A program made the position numbers and the translations under genes. From Treponema rectale (GTDB lineage: Bacteria > Spirochaetota > Spirochaetia > Treponematales > Treponemataceae): a stretch of 64,000 nt of DNA. The DNA lies in assembly GCF_014202035.1 (NCBI RefSeq), contig NZ_JACHFR010000002.1, positions 975,331 through 1,039,330 of the forward strand. The letters run 5' to 3'. Below are positions 46,361-55,097 of this stretch, in pieces; position 1 is the first letter of the stretch, and each line of letters starts with the position of its first letter. The notes beneath the pieces are model-generated. The model saw nothing but the letters and a program-made list of their open reading frames with translations, did no database searches and was not told the DNA's origin.

Positions 46361-47605
46361 ATGCGTAGAGTAGTAGTAACCGGTTTAGGTTGTATCAGTC
46401 CTGTAGGTAACACAGTTGATGAAACATGGCAGGCAATTAAAGACGGCAAGAGTGGAGTTGCTGCAATTACACGTTATGATGCAACACCTTTTAAGGTTAA
46501 GTATGCTGCAGAAGTAAAGAACTTTGATGCTTCAAAATATATGGATTCAAGTGCAGCCCGCAAAATGGGTCTTTTCTCAAGATATGCTGTAGCTGCTGCA
46601 AAAATGGCTCTTGAAGATTCAGACCTTCTCGGAAAAGCTGACATTCTTGAAGATACAGCAGTTTATCTTGGTGTAGGTATCGGTGGTCTCGAAGTAACAG
46701 AAAACACAATGAAGGCTTATTTTGAATCAAATTATACACGTATGCCTCCAATGACTATTCCTGAACTTATTCCTAATGAAGCTGCCGGAAACATCAGTCT
46801 TGCATTCGGTCTTCATGGAGCAACTCATACAGTAGCAACTGCATGTGCTTCAGGAACAGATGCTATCGGTGATGCTCTCGATCAGATCCGCTGCGGCCGC
46901 TATGATGTAATCCTTGCAGGTGGTGCTGAATCTACTCAGTGTGGTTACGGTAACCTTGGATTTACAATGCTCCACGCTCTCTCTTCTAAGTGGGTTGATG
47001 ATCCGTCAAAAGCAAGCCGTCCGTTTGATAAGCAGCGCGATGGTTTTATCATGGGTGAAGGTTCAACAATTCTTGTTCTTGAAGAATACGAACATGCAAA
47101 AGCACGCGGTGCAAAGATTTATGCAGAAGTTGCAGGTTACGGCGGATCAACAGACGGTTATCACCTTACAGCACCAAACCCAAACGGAATTCCAGGTGCA
47201 AAATGTATGACTATTGCAATGAAAGACGCAGGCGTAAAACCTGAAGAAGTTACATATTACAACGCTCACGGAACTTCAACACACCTTAATGATTCCGGAG
47301 AAACAAAAATGCTTCACATCGCATTCGGTGATGCAGCAAAGAAACTTCACATTTCTTCTACAAAGTCTATGACAGGTCACTGTCTCGGAAATGCAGGTTC
47401 TCTTGAAGCAATGATCTGTATAAAGGCAATCCAGGATTCATACATTCCTGCTACAATCAATCTTGATGAAGTTGACGTAGAAGGCGGATGTGACCTTGAT
47501 TATACTCCAAACCACGGCCTCAACATGAACGTTGATGTTGCAATGAGTGCAAACTTTGGATTTGGCGGACATAACGGTTGTCTCGTGTTCAAGAAAGTAA
47601 AGTAA
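46361..47605 (+). CDS. fabF: 3-oxoacyl-ACP synthase II
   Basis: Condenses malonyl-ACP with acyl-ACP to lengthen fatty acids. 414 residues, a standard KAS II. The Cys-His-His triad is seen in ATACASGTDAIGDAL, YNAHGTSTHLND and KSMTGHCLGNAGS. The opening RRVVVTGLGCISPVGNTVDE and closing NFGFGGHNGCLVFK are typical. AAGGAGAAC precedes the ATG. A second copy of repeat R1 lies between it and fabZ. Confidence 0.95.
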   Translation: MRRVVVTGLGCISPVGNTVDETWQAIKDGKSGVAAITRYDATPFKVKYAAEVKNFDASKYMDSSAARKMGLFSRYAVAAAKMALEDSDLLGKADILEDTAVYLGVGIGGLEVTENTMKAYFESNYTRMPPMTIPELIPNEAAGNISLAFGLHGATHTVATACASGTDAIGDALDQIRCGRYDVILAGGAESTQCGYGNLGFTMLHALSSKWVDDPSKASRPFDKQRDGFIMGEGSTILVLEEYEHAKARGAKIYAEVAGYGGSTDGYHLTAPNPNGIPGAKCMTIAMKDAGVKPEEVTYYNAHGTSTHLNDSGETKMLHIAFGDAAKKLHISSTKSMTGHCLGNAGSLEAMICIKAIQDSYIPATINLDEVDVEGGCDLDYTPNHGLNMNVDVAMSANFGFGGHNGCLVFKKVK

Positions 47606-47628
47606 TTCTTTCTTATATCTGAATAAAT

Positions 47629-47759
47629 GGGGAATGACCAATAAGTATGAGTCATTGCCGTGCTCGACACCCTGTCATTGCCGCACTTGATGCGGCAATC
47701 GCATGCAGGGGGATTTTCGGCTCGAGCCCGAAAATGACACTTTTTGAACTTATTGGTCA
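47629..47759. repeat. interspersed repeat R1, copy 2
   Basis: About 131 bases, nearly identical to copy 1, including both hairpins. The left end is GGGGAATGACCAATAAGT with one extra A, and the right end is trimmed to ACTTATTGGTCA. It lies between fabF and fabZ, 24 bases after the fabF stop. Confidence 0.85.
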
Positions 47760-47852
47760 GGCAGTTTTTTTATGCATCAACAGAAAAAAACTGCAATGAC
47801 TTTTGTAAAAAAATACGGTAAAATCATTGCATAAAACCTTAGGAGAAAAATA

Positions 47853-48290
47853 ATGGAAAAATTCACAGATATTGAATCTCTTTTACCCCACAGAAAACCT
47901 TTCCTTTTTGTAGATTCTATTGACAGCTACGATGAAAACGGCTGTGTATGTACACGCAAATTTACGGAAGAAGATTTCTTTTTTAAAGGTCATTTTCCTG
48001 AATATCCGGTAGTTCCTGGAGTTATTCTTATAGAAACAATGGCTCAGGGCGGTGGAGCTGCATTAAGCCTTCAGAAAAAGTTTAAGGAAGGAAGCCTTTT
48101 CTTCCTTGCTACAGTAAATAACGTTAAGTTTAAGCATCAGGTTCGCCCTGGTGATACAGTACGCATGGAAGTAACAAACAAGCGTGCAACACCAAACATG
48201 GTAGTTCAGAGTGGAAAAGCCTATGTGGGAGATACCCTCTGTGCCCAGGCTGAATGGATGTGCCTTGTAGGTTCTGGACAGCAGGCATAA
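47853..48290 (+). CDS. fabZ: 3-hydroxyacyl-ACP dehydratase
   Basis: Dehydrates 3-hydroxyacyl-ACP. 145 residues, a single hotdog fold. LLPHRKPFLFVDSI is the usual start; the catalytic His is in FKGHFPEYPVVPGV and the Glu in ILIETMAQGGG. TTAGGAG precedes the ATG. GCAATGA and TCATTGC form an inverted repeat in the 60 bases upstream, around a possible TAAAAT -10, so it may have its own promoter. A strong terminator follows. Confidence 0.95.
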   Translation: MEKFTDIESLLPHRKPFLFVDSIDSYDENGCVCTRKFTEEDFFFKGHFPEYPVVPGVILIETMAQGGGAALSLQKKFKEGSLFFLATVNNVKFKHQVRPGDTVRMEVTNKRATPNMVVQSGKAYVGDTLCAQAEWMCLVGSGQQA

Positions 48291-48318
48291 AACTGTAAAA
48301 TTTAAACGGTAAATTGTA

Positions 48319-48364
48319 AACGGGAAGACGTTGATTTTAATTCGGCCTCTTTCCGTTTTTTTTT
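48319..48364 (+). terminator. terminator after fabZ
   Basis: AACGGGAAGA pairs with TCTTTCCGTT (one G-T pair) and runs into nine T. Confidence 0.8.
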
Positions 48365-48384
48365 CTATTGTTTTTTTTCCGGAA

Positions 48385-49026
48385 TTAAATAACCTTTCCC
48401 AGTTCAATAAGATCTTCTGCTCCGTCAACTAAAACGGCTCCCATTCCTTTTTCAAGGGGAAGGGCAAGGTCAATATCAAACCTGTCACCTACAGAAAGGC
48501 ATTCTTCTGCGCTGCAGCCTGCTGTTTTACAGGCAAGGGACAGAACTTCTTCCGAAGGTTTTGATTTTTTGCAGGAATCAAGTCCGATTATTTCAGTAAT
48601 GATTTTTTCAACGCCTATTGCCTTAAGGGTGTTGTAAGCGGCGGTTTTCGGATTATTTGTTACGGCTATAAGAAAGTATTTTTTCTTTAAGGCTTTAAGG
48701 ACTTCCGTAACTGCCGGATTTTCATGAATATACAGTTCAGGTTTTAAAAGCTGGTTTCTCCATTCAATTGAAGTTTCAATATCAACTCCAAAATGAGTAA
48801 AAGCATTTCCAAGACTTATTTTCTGTCCGTTATGATTGCGGCTCCATTCTGCCCTGAAATCTGCGATTTTCTTCCGTCCTTCTTCATGGGGCCATCCGTT
48901 TACGTCAGACCAGTGCCTTATCTGTACATCTACCTGTTCTTTGACATATTCATCACTGGTATAAAGAGTTCCGTCGATATCAAATATGATTGTCTTAAGT
49001 ATTTGTGGAATTTTATAAATTTTCAT
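48385..49026 (-). CDS. HAD-family hydrolase (phosphatase-like)
   Basis: 213 residues. HAD motif I is TIIFDIDGTLYTS (Asp nucleophile and the +2 Asp), motif II AVTNNPKTAAYN, motif III the Lys in DSCKKSKPSEE, and motif IV SVGDRFDIDLALP. The helical cap lies between motifs I and II, as in the phosphoglycolate phosphatase/YjjG-type subfamily. The substrate is probably a small sugar or nucleotide phosphate. Its ATG overlaps the stop of the kinase gene (ATGA), so the two are translated together. A shared pathway in sugar phosphate handling is possible. Confidence 0.85.
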   Translation of the reverse strand: MKIYKIPQILKTIIFDIDGTLYTSDEYVKEQVDVQIRHWSDVNGWPHEEGRKKIADFRAEWSRNHNGQKISLGNAFTHFGVDIETSIEWRNQLLKPELYIHENPAVTEVLKALKKKYFLIAVTNNPKTAAYNTLKAIGVEKIITEIIGLDSCKKSKPSEEVLSLACKTAGCSAEECLSVGDRFDIDLALPLEKGMGAVLVDGAEDLIELGKVI

Positions 49027-50285
49027 CAGATACCGGCTTTCTGTTCATCCTGAGGGGTAAAAACCTTGGCAGCTTTAGAAAGCGTCATGGAAGCCTGTGT
49101 AATGTTTTCAAAAACTTTCATTCCGGTAAAGGCAAATACTGCACATCCTGTAAGTTCCGCATCATGACACAGAGGTACTTTTATGGTAAGTCCCGTTATG
49201 TTTGCCTTGAGCTGGTTCCATTCATCATTTGCAGCCTGTCCGCCTGTAATGGTAATTTCTTTCGGAAAGTCAAAACTTGCGTTTTTTGAAGCGTCCTTAA
49301 GAATGTCGATGGCGTTGCGTACGTCCAGTGCAATCTGAGTAAGAAGATACTTCCCGTCTGAATAAGTAGGATCCGATCCGTCAGCTGTAAGACATTTGTG
49401 TACAAGGTCATTGTGTTCAAATTCATGTCCTGCTTCCCGCTCAACCTTTTTTTTGAAGGCTGAATATCTGGAACCGGATTCTTTATAAAGAACTGCTGCA
49501 TTCCACAGCCCCGGAACAACGGATGGCATTGTACGGATTTTATCAGAAAATATCGGGGAAGGTGTACAGAGGTTTATTCCCTCACTTGAACCGGCCCTGT
49601 CGCATAAAACTCCCGGATTAAGGGTTGCAGTTCCTGCCAGCGCACAAACAAAGTCAGGAGCACCGCAGTATACAGGGGTACCTTCAGTGATTCCGTTATT
49701 TTCAAAAGAAAAGAAAGATTCTGCCTTGCGGGTAAGCCTTCCTGCCATGCTGCCTGAAAAATAAAATTGCGGCAGTTTTTTACAGTCCGCTTCCGTAAAG
49801 CCGGATTTTAAAAGTTCATCCCTGTTCCACCAGAAGTCTACAAACCTGTTCTCAGGAATGATTGTTACCTTGCTTTCCGTAAGAAGATAAATCATGTATT
49901 CCGTTGAAGAAAATATGGTCTCAGCAGAGTTCCATATATCAGGCATTCTGTTCTTAAAAGTAAGAAGTCTTGGTATAAAAAGGGATTTTCCGGAATAAGA
50001 AATGCTTTCATCCGCATCCTCATTCCATAGAAGGGTTTCTCCTGTAGAAGCTGTCAGGGTTGGACCGTTACCGCTTATGCAGATGGCATTTACTTTAACG
50101 TCCGGATTGTTGGCAAACATCTCCTGGCAGGCATTTACAAGAGACGGAAACCATTCTTTTGAAGCATACTTTGTGCTTTTCAGAAGGAATTTCCTGCGGC
50201 TGTATGCAAGGACGCTTCCGTCTTCGCTGATTACGGCAGCCTTAAGAGAAGAGGTTCCTATGTCGGCACAAAGTACGTTTTTCAT
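49026..50285 (-). CDS. FGGY-family carbohydrate kinase
   Basis: 419 residues. It has the two ASKHA halves of sugar kinases: VLCADIGTSSLKAAVISEDG (phosphate-1 loop), AICISGNGPTL, YCGAPDFVCALAGTATLNPG, and EITITGGQAANDEWNQLKAN (the second ATP-binding GGQAANxxWxQ signature of the FGGY family). It is shorter than typical xylulokinases (480-520). The sugar (xylulose, ribulose, gluconate or other) cannot be settled. It begins two bases after prs and overlaps the HAD gene, forming the run prs-kinase-phosphatase. Confidence 0.87.
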   Translation of the reverse strand: MKNVLCADIGTSSLKAAVISEDGSVLAYSRRKFLLKSTKYASKEWFPSLVNACQEMFANNPDVKVNAICISGNGPTLTASTGETLLWNEDADESISYSGKSLFIPRLLTFKNRMPDIWNSAETIFSSTEYMIYLLTESKVTIIPENRFVDFWWNRDELLKSGFTEADCKKLPQFYFSGSMAGRLTRKAESFFSFENNGITEGTPVYCGAPDFVCALAGTATLNPGVLCDRAGSSEGINLCTPSPIFSDKIRTMPSVVPGLWNAAVLYKESGSRYSAFKKKVEREAGHEFEHNDLVHKCLTADGSDPTYSDGKYLLTQIALDVRNAIDILKDASKNASFDFPKEITITGGQAANDEWNQLKANITGLTIKVPLCHDAELTGCAVFAFTGMKVFENITQASMTLSKAAKVFTPQDEQKAGI

Positions 50286-50286
50286 T

Positions 50287-51567
50287 TTAAGCCTTAGCCT
50301 CTGTATTTTCTTTTTCAGAATCTTTTTCAGCCGGCTTAGAAACTTTCATAAGCTTGTCAATGATTGAACGGTTGTCAAGAAGTTCTCCCAGTGACTGATT
50401 ATGGTGAAGGCGTGTAATTACATTTGCAAAGAGACCTGAAACGTTTGTACTGATATACCATTCACGTTTAAGAAGTTCTTCGTGATAAACGGCATTTGTA
50501 CCGATGATTCTGTAGAAAAGTCCCTGTTTGTAAGCTTCATCAAACTGTTCGATGGCATTTCCTGTAAAGAACGGAAGGCTTATTGCTGCAATTACCTTTG
50601 TAGCTCCCTGTTCGTGCAGGAATCCCATGGCTTTAAGAAGAGTACCGCCGGTACCCAGCATGTCGTCAGCAAGGAATGCAACCTTACCCTTAACGTCACC
50701 TAAAAGCTTAACGCTCTTTATGTTTGTATTTTTAGCGTCCTGAGTAACTACAGAATAGTCTCTTTCCTTATAAATCATTGCGAGAGGCTTTTTAAGGCCT
50801 GTAGCATAGAACTTGTTGCGGTCGATTGCACCTGTGTCAGGAGATACGACAACAAGGTCTTCCTTAGAAAGATCTATTACTTTTGCAAGTTCGCGGATAA
50901 TCTGGTAAGAAGCATGCAGGTTCTCACAGTGAGTGTGGCTGAATGCATTTACGATTTCACGGCTGTGGAGGTCAAGGGTAATGATTCTCTTAACTTCCAT
51001 GCTTTCATAAATATGTCCGAGAAGGGAAGCTGTAAGACCTTCCCGACCCTTCTTTTTGTGCTGTCTTGAATAAGGGTATACCGGAAGAACCAGTGTCATT
51101 GATTTTGCACCGGCCTGACGGATTGCATCGATTGCAACCAGAAGACCCATAACGTGATCATTTACGCTCAGGCGCATAACGTTCTTTCCGTTATTCATGG
51201 AAATAGGTTCGTGGTTTTCTACATCCTGGAAAATGTATACGTCCTTTCCGCGGATACATTCCTGAAGTTCGCATTTGTACTCACCGTTTGCAAAATAGGT
51301 GAATGAAGCGTTTACTTTGAATGAAGGAGCACGATACTTGTCGGTACTTCCACGAATGCACAAATCCGGAGTAAACAGGTCGTTGTAAAGATTAGCCTGT
51401 TCTACAAGCTTGGATTTGTCTACGTCGTAGCGTTTCGAAATAACATCGTTCTTGAGAGTGTAGCGATGTTTGTACATGTGGCGCAGGTGAGTGATAACTT
51501 CATTTGCAAAAGCTTCACCACCAGGACAGGCAACGATGGCCAGATCAGTTGGATCAGAATACGGCAT
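50287..51567 (-). CDS. prs: ribose-phosphate pyrophosphokinase, long form
   Basis: Makes PRPP from ribose 5-phosphate and ATP. 426 residues, longer than the common 310-320. The extra length is in the N-terminal 70 residues (with KRYDVDKSKLVEQANLYNDL), several loops and an acidic/lysine-rich tail (KPAEKDSEKENTEAKA). Core features are present: ASFTYFANGEYKCEL, LVLPVYPYSRQHKK, LDLHSREIVNAF, VVVSPDTGAIDRNKFYA and the PRPP loop FLADDMLGTGGTLLKA. The long form is seen in spirochaetes and some other phyla. GGGGAAAG precedes the ATG. It leads the three-gene minus-strand run with the kinase and phosphatase. Confidence 0.93.
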   Translation of the reverse strand: MPYSDPTDLAIVACPGGEAFANEVITHLRHMYKHRYTLKNDVISKRYDVDKSKLVEQANLYNDLFTPDLCIRGSTDKYRAPSFKVNASFTYFANGEYKCELQECIRGKDVYIFQDVENHEPISMNNGKNVMRLSVNDHVMGLLVAIDAIRQAGAKSMTLVLPVYPYSRQHKKKGREGLTASLLGHIYESMEVKRIITLDLHSREIVNAFSHTHCENLHASYQIIRELAKVIDLSKEDLVVVSPDTGAIDRNKFYATGLKKPLAMIYKERDYSVVTQDAKNTNIKSVKLLGDVKGKVAFLADDMLGTGGTLLKAMGFLHEQGATKVIAAISLPFFTGNAIEQFDEAYKQGLFYRIIGTNAVYHEELLKREWYISTNVSGLFANVITRLHHNQSLGELLDNRSIIDKLMKVSKPAEKDSEKENTEAKA

Positions 51568-51646
51568 TATTCTTTCCCCTATAAGTGAATTTTTTTATGC
51601 ACATATTCTACTGTTTATGCAGGTCGAATTCAAGGTAAACGGCAGT

Positions 51647-52744
51647 TCAGTCATCCTCAGAAGTTCTTGCAAGGGCGTCTTTTTTCTGTTTTTCCATATT
51701 GGATTCCATGATGAACTTTATGAAGAAGTCCTCAAGAGTGGCTTTTGGTCCTTCAAGATGAAGTCTTCTTCTTGCACGGGCATTGTCGCGCCGTACCGTA
51801 TAAAGCAGGTAGAAGTCTCTGTAATCAAGGCTTACGTCTGTTTTTACACGTTCTCCAAGATAAGCACCTACTTCATCACGACCGATGGATTTAACGCCCT
51901 GGTTGCGCAGGATGTCCTTAAGCTTAAGAACCTGCTCATGAGAAATTCCGAAGAGAAATTCTTCCATTGCCTGAGAAACTTCCGTTGTAGAAAGCTTGTT
52001 TTTTATGAACGATGCCCAGTTTTCATCAGCCTGCATGCTTACCATGATGAGCTCGCTTGTTCCCATCATTGTACCGAAGGCAGGAGCAAGACGGCGGCGG
52101 GCATTCCATACGGTCTGAAGTACGGGTGCTATGTCAGAAATTGTCTGGTCGCTTCTGTGTTCCCAGAGGATTATGAGAAGGTTTGCAATCTGACGCCTCA
52201 GTTCCATGGATATGGTCTTGTCCTTGATGAGGTTCAGATAAACATCTTCCGCCATAAGCGTAAACATCATGGATGTAGTTTCGTCAGAGTATTCCTTTAC
52301 CTGTTTTTCAGTCATGGAAGTATAGTTTCTGGCAAGTTTTTCCATTGAGTAGAAAGTGTGAATCTTTGTGATGAGGAATCCTTTTCCCAAAGTAGCCTTT
52401 GAAGGCATGTGAAGTGTCGTATCACCGTCTTCCTGGTATGAAATTATGCTTTCAATAAGAGTTTCCGGCGTACGCATTGAAGAAGTAAGGTTTGCTTTTT
52501 CCAGCAGTGACGGAAACCGTGCAATGGCTTTGGCAAGGTTTTCAACATCGTTAAGCCTGCTCTGAATGCGCTCGACTTTATCTGGATTCTCTTTACTCAG
52601 TTCCGAGATAAGATTTGTTATCAGATCCTGCTGATGCGGAGTAAAGATTATGATGCCGTCAGGAATTGAACTTACCAGGTCTTCCTTGTCAAAAAATTCA
52701 TCAATACTGACCTGTTCAAAATCTTGAAGAGCAATATTTTCCAT
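51647..52744 (-). CDS. conserved spirochaetal protein of unknown function
   Basis: 365 residues, soluble, mainly alpha-helical and highly charged, with no signal peptide, membrane segment or known motif. Helical segments around 60-110 (DLITNLISELSKENPDKVERIQ), 135-175 and 195-215 (RRQIANLLIILWEHRSDQTI), then a basic stretch RRDNARARRRLHLEGPKATLEDFF near the end, which could bind nucleic acid or phosphate. It has AAGGGA before the ATG, its own promoter about 140 bases upstream, and lies 79 bases upstream of prs, in the same direction. It looks like a housekeeping protein, but no function is assigned. Confidence 0.75.
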   Translation of the reverse strand: MENIALQDFEQVSIDEFFDKEDLVSSIPDGIIIFTPHQQDLITNLISELSKENPDKVERIQSRLNDVENLAKAIARFPSLLEKANLTSSMRTPETLIESIISYQEDGDTTLHMPSKATLGKGFLITKIHTFYSMEKLARNYTSMTEKQVKEYSDETTSMMFTLMAEDVYLNLIKDKTISMELRRQIANLLIILWEHRSDQTISDIAPVLQTVWNARRRLAPAFGTMMGTSELIMVSMQADENWASFIKNKLSTTEVSQAMEEFLFGISHEQVLKLKDILRNQGVKSIGRDEVGAYLGERVKTDVSLDYRDFYLLYTVRRDNARARRRLHLEGPKATLEDFFIKFIMESNMEKQKKDALARTSEDD

Positions 52745-52884
52745 TTTGTCCCTTCTTATATTATGTCTTATATTATGAGGGCATGAGCGGATAAAAAAAA
52801 TCCTGTGATTTTTTAAGAAGCCGTCTTATTTATGACTGTAAAAATGACCGGTGAATATAAACTTTTTTTAATCAACTCTCGCCC
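52745..52884 (-). promoter_or_regulatory. leader of the unknown spirochaetal gene
   Basis: About 140 transcribed bases precede the ATG. AAAAATC-ACAG-GATTTTT is a small hairpin followed by T's around 52790-52812, which could act as a weak attenuator. Nothing resembles a known riboswitch. Confidence 0.3.
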
Positions 52885-52890
52885 AATCTA

Positions 52891-52918
52891 AGTATACAAT
52901 AAATGATAACGATTTCAA
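52891..52918 (-). promoter_or_regulatory. sigma-70-type promoter of the unknown spirochaetal gene
   Basis: On the minus strand TTGAAA (52913-52918) and TATACT (52891-52896) are 16 bases apart. Transcription would start near 52884. Confidence 0.65.
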
Positions 52919-52985
52919 GGTTTCAGAAGCTTTTTTTAGCCGGTAAAAGTATAAAATTTCTTTATATTTTTTATGTTTATGGGAA

Positions 52986-53178
52986 GGGGCTGTCCAATAA
53001 GTTCAAAAACTGTCATTTTCGGGCTGTCAACAACTTTTTATAAGTGTCATTTTCAACTTTTTATAAAGTGTCATTTTCGGGCTTGAGCCGAAAATCCCCC
53101 TGCATGAGATTGCCGCATCAAGTGCGGCAATGACAGGGTGTCGAGCACGGCAATGACTCATACTTATTGGACATCCCC
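52986..53178. repeat. interspersed repeat R1, copy 3 (reverse orientation, enlarged)
   Basis: Ends GGGGCTGTCCAATAAGT and ACTTATTGGACATCCCC, one mismatch from perfect. The core is the reverse complement of copies 1 and 2. One end carries extra tandem copies of a GTGTCATTTTC...AACTTTTTATAA unit, making it about 193 bases. Confidence 0.85.
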
Positions 53179-53179
53179 T

Positions 53180-53283
53180 AACTTCTGAAAGAGCGATGTT
53201 TTAAGTCGTGACATTACAACGACTTAAAACTCGTCGGCATTTTCTAGAAATACACATTAGTGGATTTCTAGAGATGCCCTTAT
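53180..53283. repeat. interspersed repeat R2, copy B
   Basis: Matches 8508-8612. Hairpins TTTTAAGTCGT/ACGACTTAAAA (53199-53229) and GGCATTTTCTAGAAAT/ATTTCTAGAGATGCC (53236-53278) share the loop ACACATTAGTGG with copy A. It begins two bases after R1 copy 3. The two elements fill most of 52986-53283. Confidence 0.8.
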
Positions 53284-53326
53284 GTCTTGTTTCAAGAATT
53301 CCTAAAGAAATGCCGAAATTCTTACT

Positions 53327-54574
53327 ATGAGGAAGTGTAGGAATTTTCTTTTAGGGCTTTTACTGCTGCTTTATCCGTCATTTGCATATTCTCAGACAGA
53401 TCAGTCCTCTCAAAAAAGAATTCCGGTTTATCCGGAACTTGTAGTTACTCAGAATGACCTTTCCATAGAGAGACATTATTCACCGGAAGGAATCTTTGAC
53501 GGATATCTTCTTTATGTGCGCAAACTGCCGGCTGTAGAAAGCGTAATGCTTTGTGAAACTGCAAAAGATCCTGAAGGAAAGATGGATAATTTTGCATACA
53601 GGGCCTCTTCCTATAATTCTTACAACGGAGACGAAATCCGTATCCTCAACGGTAAAGTCCTTGATTCCGAATACGCAAGATATACCCTCATATCCTCAAC
53701 CGCAGTAAAACATTCCAGACTTGGAGACAGTTTCTGCATTTTTATTCCGCCGGTACTTGTATACGGTTATCCCTGGTCCAGAAACGGCACTGTAACCGTA
53801 GGCAATAATACATTTGTTAATATCCGCACGTTTTCAAAAAAATACGGTGATTATGAAGGAACTTTTCAGGATAATCCCTTCATGTTCAGTTTTAAGGCCC
53901 CTGTTTCTGAACCTCCCGTAAAAAAGACTGAACCGCCTCAATTACCGGAAGAAGCAGCTCCTGTTCTTGACGAAAAATATAATCCTGATACGGCCGCTTC
54001 CTTTAATGAAATTGCCGGAGATTCCGGAGGAAACGTCATTTATTCCGAAGGTACTGCTTCATTAAAAAAAGACGTGGATTCCATAATAAGAAAACTGGAT
54101 AAATCAAAAAAGGCAGACCTTGTTTTTGCAATAGATACCACAGGCAGCATGGTAGACGAACTGAACGTTCTGAGGACAGTCTGGCTTCCTCAGTTTATAA
54201 AGGAATATCCTTCCTACACGGATTTAAGGGTTGCCCTGGTGCTTTACCGGGATTTTGGAGATTCATATCTGTATAAGAATCTTCCTGTTAAGATTTTTCA
54301 TTTTACCAGGGACATGAAGGTGTTCTACCGGAATATTGACGGAGTATACATAAAGGGAAACGAGGGCGGAGATGTTCCGGAGGCAGTTTATGAAGCTCTT
54401 TATGCCTCTTTAAAGTACCTTGACTGGCGTGAAGATGCTCAGAAAAAGATAATACTCATAGGTGATGCTCCTGCTCATGACGTACCGAGGGGACCAAAAA
54501 AAATCAGCCGGGAAATCGTTGCAGACCTGGCTTCCTCTAAAGGCGTATCCTGTGACTGCATAATTCTTCCCTGA
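53327..54574 (+). CDS. secreted von Willebrand factor A-domain protein
   Basis: 415 residues with a signal peptide (MRKCRNFLLGLLLLLYPSFAYS, cleavage likely after AYS). Residues 30-190 are a beta-rich region with no known match, followed by a Pro/Glu linker (PPVKKTEPPQLPEEAAP). The vWA domain is about 262-415; its metal site starts with DTTGS at 270-274 (VFAIDTTGSMVDEL). The Thr and second Asp of the MIDAS are plausible in NEGGDVPEA and ILIGDAPAHD. It is presumably periplasmic and binds a protein or surface ligand. No partner is adjacent. The ribosome site is weak. Repeats R1 and R2 lie just upstream. Confidence 0.8.
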   Translation: MRKCRNFLLGLLLLLYPSFAYSQTDQSSQKRIPVYPELVVTQNDLSIERHYSPEGIFDGYLLYVRKLPAVESVMLCETAKDPEGKMDNFAYRASSYNSYNGDEIRILNGKVLDSEYARYTLISSTAVKHSRLGDSFCIFIPPVLVYGYPWSRNGTVTVGNNTFVNIRTFSKKYGDYEGTFQDNPFMFSFKAPVSEPPVKKTEPPQLPEEAAPVLDEKYNPDTAASFNEIAGDSGGNVIYSEGTASLKKDVDSIIRKLDKSKKADLVFAIDTTGSMVDELNVLRTVWLPQFIKEYPSYTDLRVALVLYRDFGDSYLYKNLPVKIFHFTRDMKVFYRNIDGVYIKGNEGGDVPEAVYEALYASLKYLDWREDAQKKIILIGDAPAHDVPRGPKKISREIVADLASSKGVSCDCIILP

Positions 54575-54589
54575 CTGATTTCTGTCTGA

Positions 54590-54991
54590 TTATTCTGTTT
54601 TTGTTTTATATGACTCAGGAATTTTTGCGTAATCGTTTACAGCAAGTTTCTGAAAGGCACCTTTCAGAGTTCCCGGAGTTGTATTTCTGTAGATTTCGAT
54701 GATTTCTTCGTAAATCGGAGCAGCCTTATCGTATTTTTTTTCCTTAAGGTAGATGTGGGCAATTTCAAAGCGGGCTTCCGTATACACTGCAGTATCAATT
54801 CCGAACCTTTTGATTACTGTTTCATAATAATAAACTGCATCATCGGAGTGTCCTTTTTCATATGCAGTCTGTGCCATCTGAATTATTTCCCTGTCATCAG
54901 CTTCCGGGGCCGGTTCAACCCTGGTACTTTTGCATGAAATGACGAGAGAAGCTGATAAAAGCATGATTCCAAATAAAACTGATTTTTTCAT
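54590..54991 (-). CDS. TPR-containing lipoprotein
   Basis: The ATG at 54991 opens a clear lipoprotein signal, MKKSVLFGIMLLSASLVISC, with Cys20 the lipid site; the frame extends 30 codons upstream without a signal. The mature part (about 113 residues) has one to two tetratricopeptide helices pairs: AQTAYEKGHSDDAVYYYETVI and ARFEIAHIYLKEKKYDKAAPIYEEII. It resembles small BamD/YbgF-like periplasmic TPR lipoproteins but is too short for BamD. It is likely involved in protein contacts at the envelope. It is convergent with the vWA gene. Confidence 0.75.
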   Translation of the reverse strand: MKKSVLFGIMLLSASLVISCKSTRVEPAPEADDREIIQMAQTAYEKGHSDDAVYYYETVIKRFGIDTAVYTEARFEIAHIYLKEKKYDKAAPIYEEIIEIYRNTTPGTLKGAFQKLAVNDYAKIPESYKTKTE

Positions 54992-55097
54992 AACACCAAC
55001 TATATAATCTTTTTTTTGTAATGGAAACCTCAAAAGCCGTTGTTTTTTGAAGTTCACTTCCATACCTGACCGTAGAAACAATTTTTTTCCCGGGATG

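Noticed and set aside
51491..52348. 285-codon plus-strand frame opposite prs and the unknown spirochaetal gene
   Set aside because: It is opposite well-formed genes with good ribosome sites, and its product resembles no protein.
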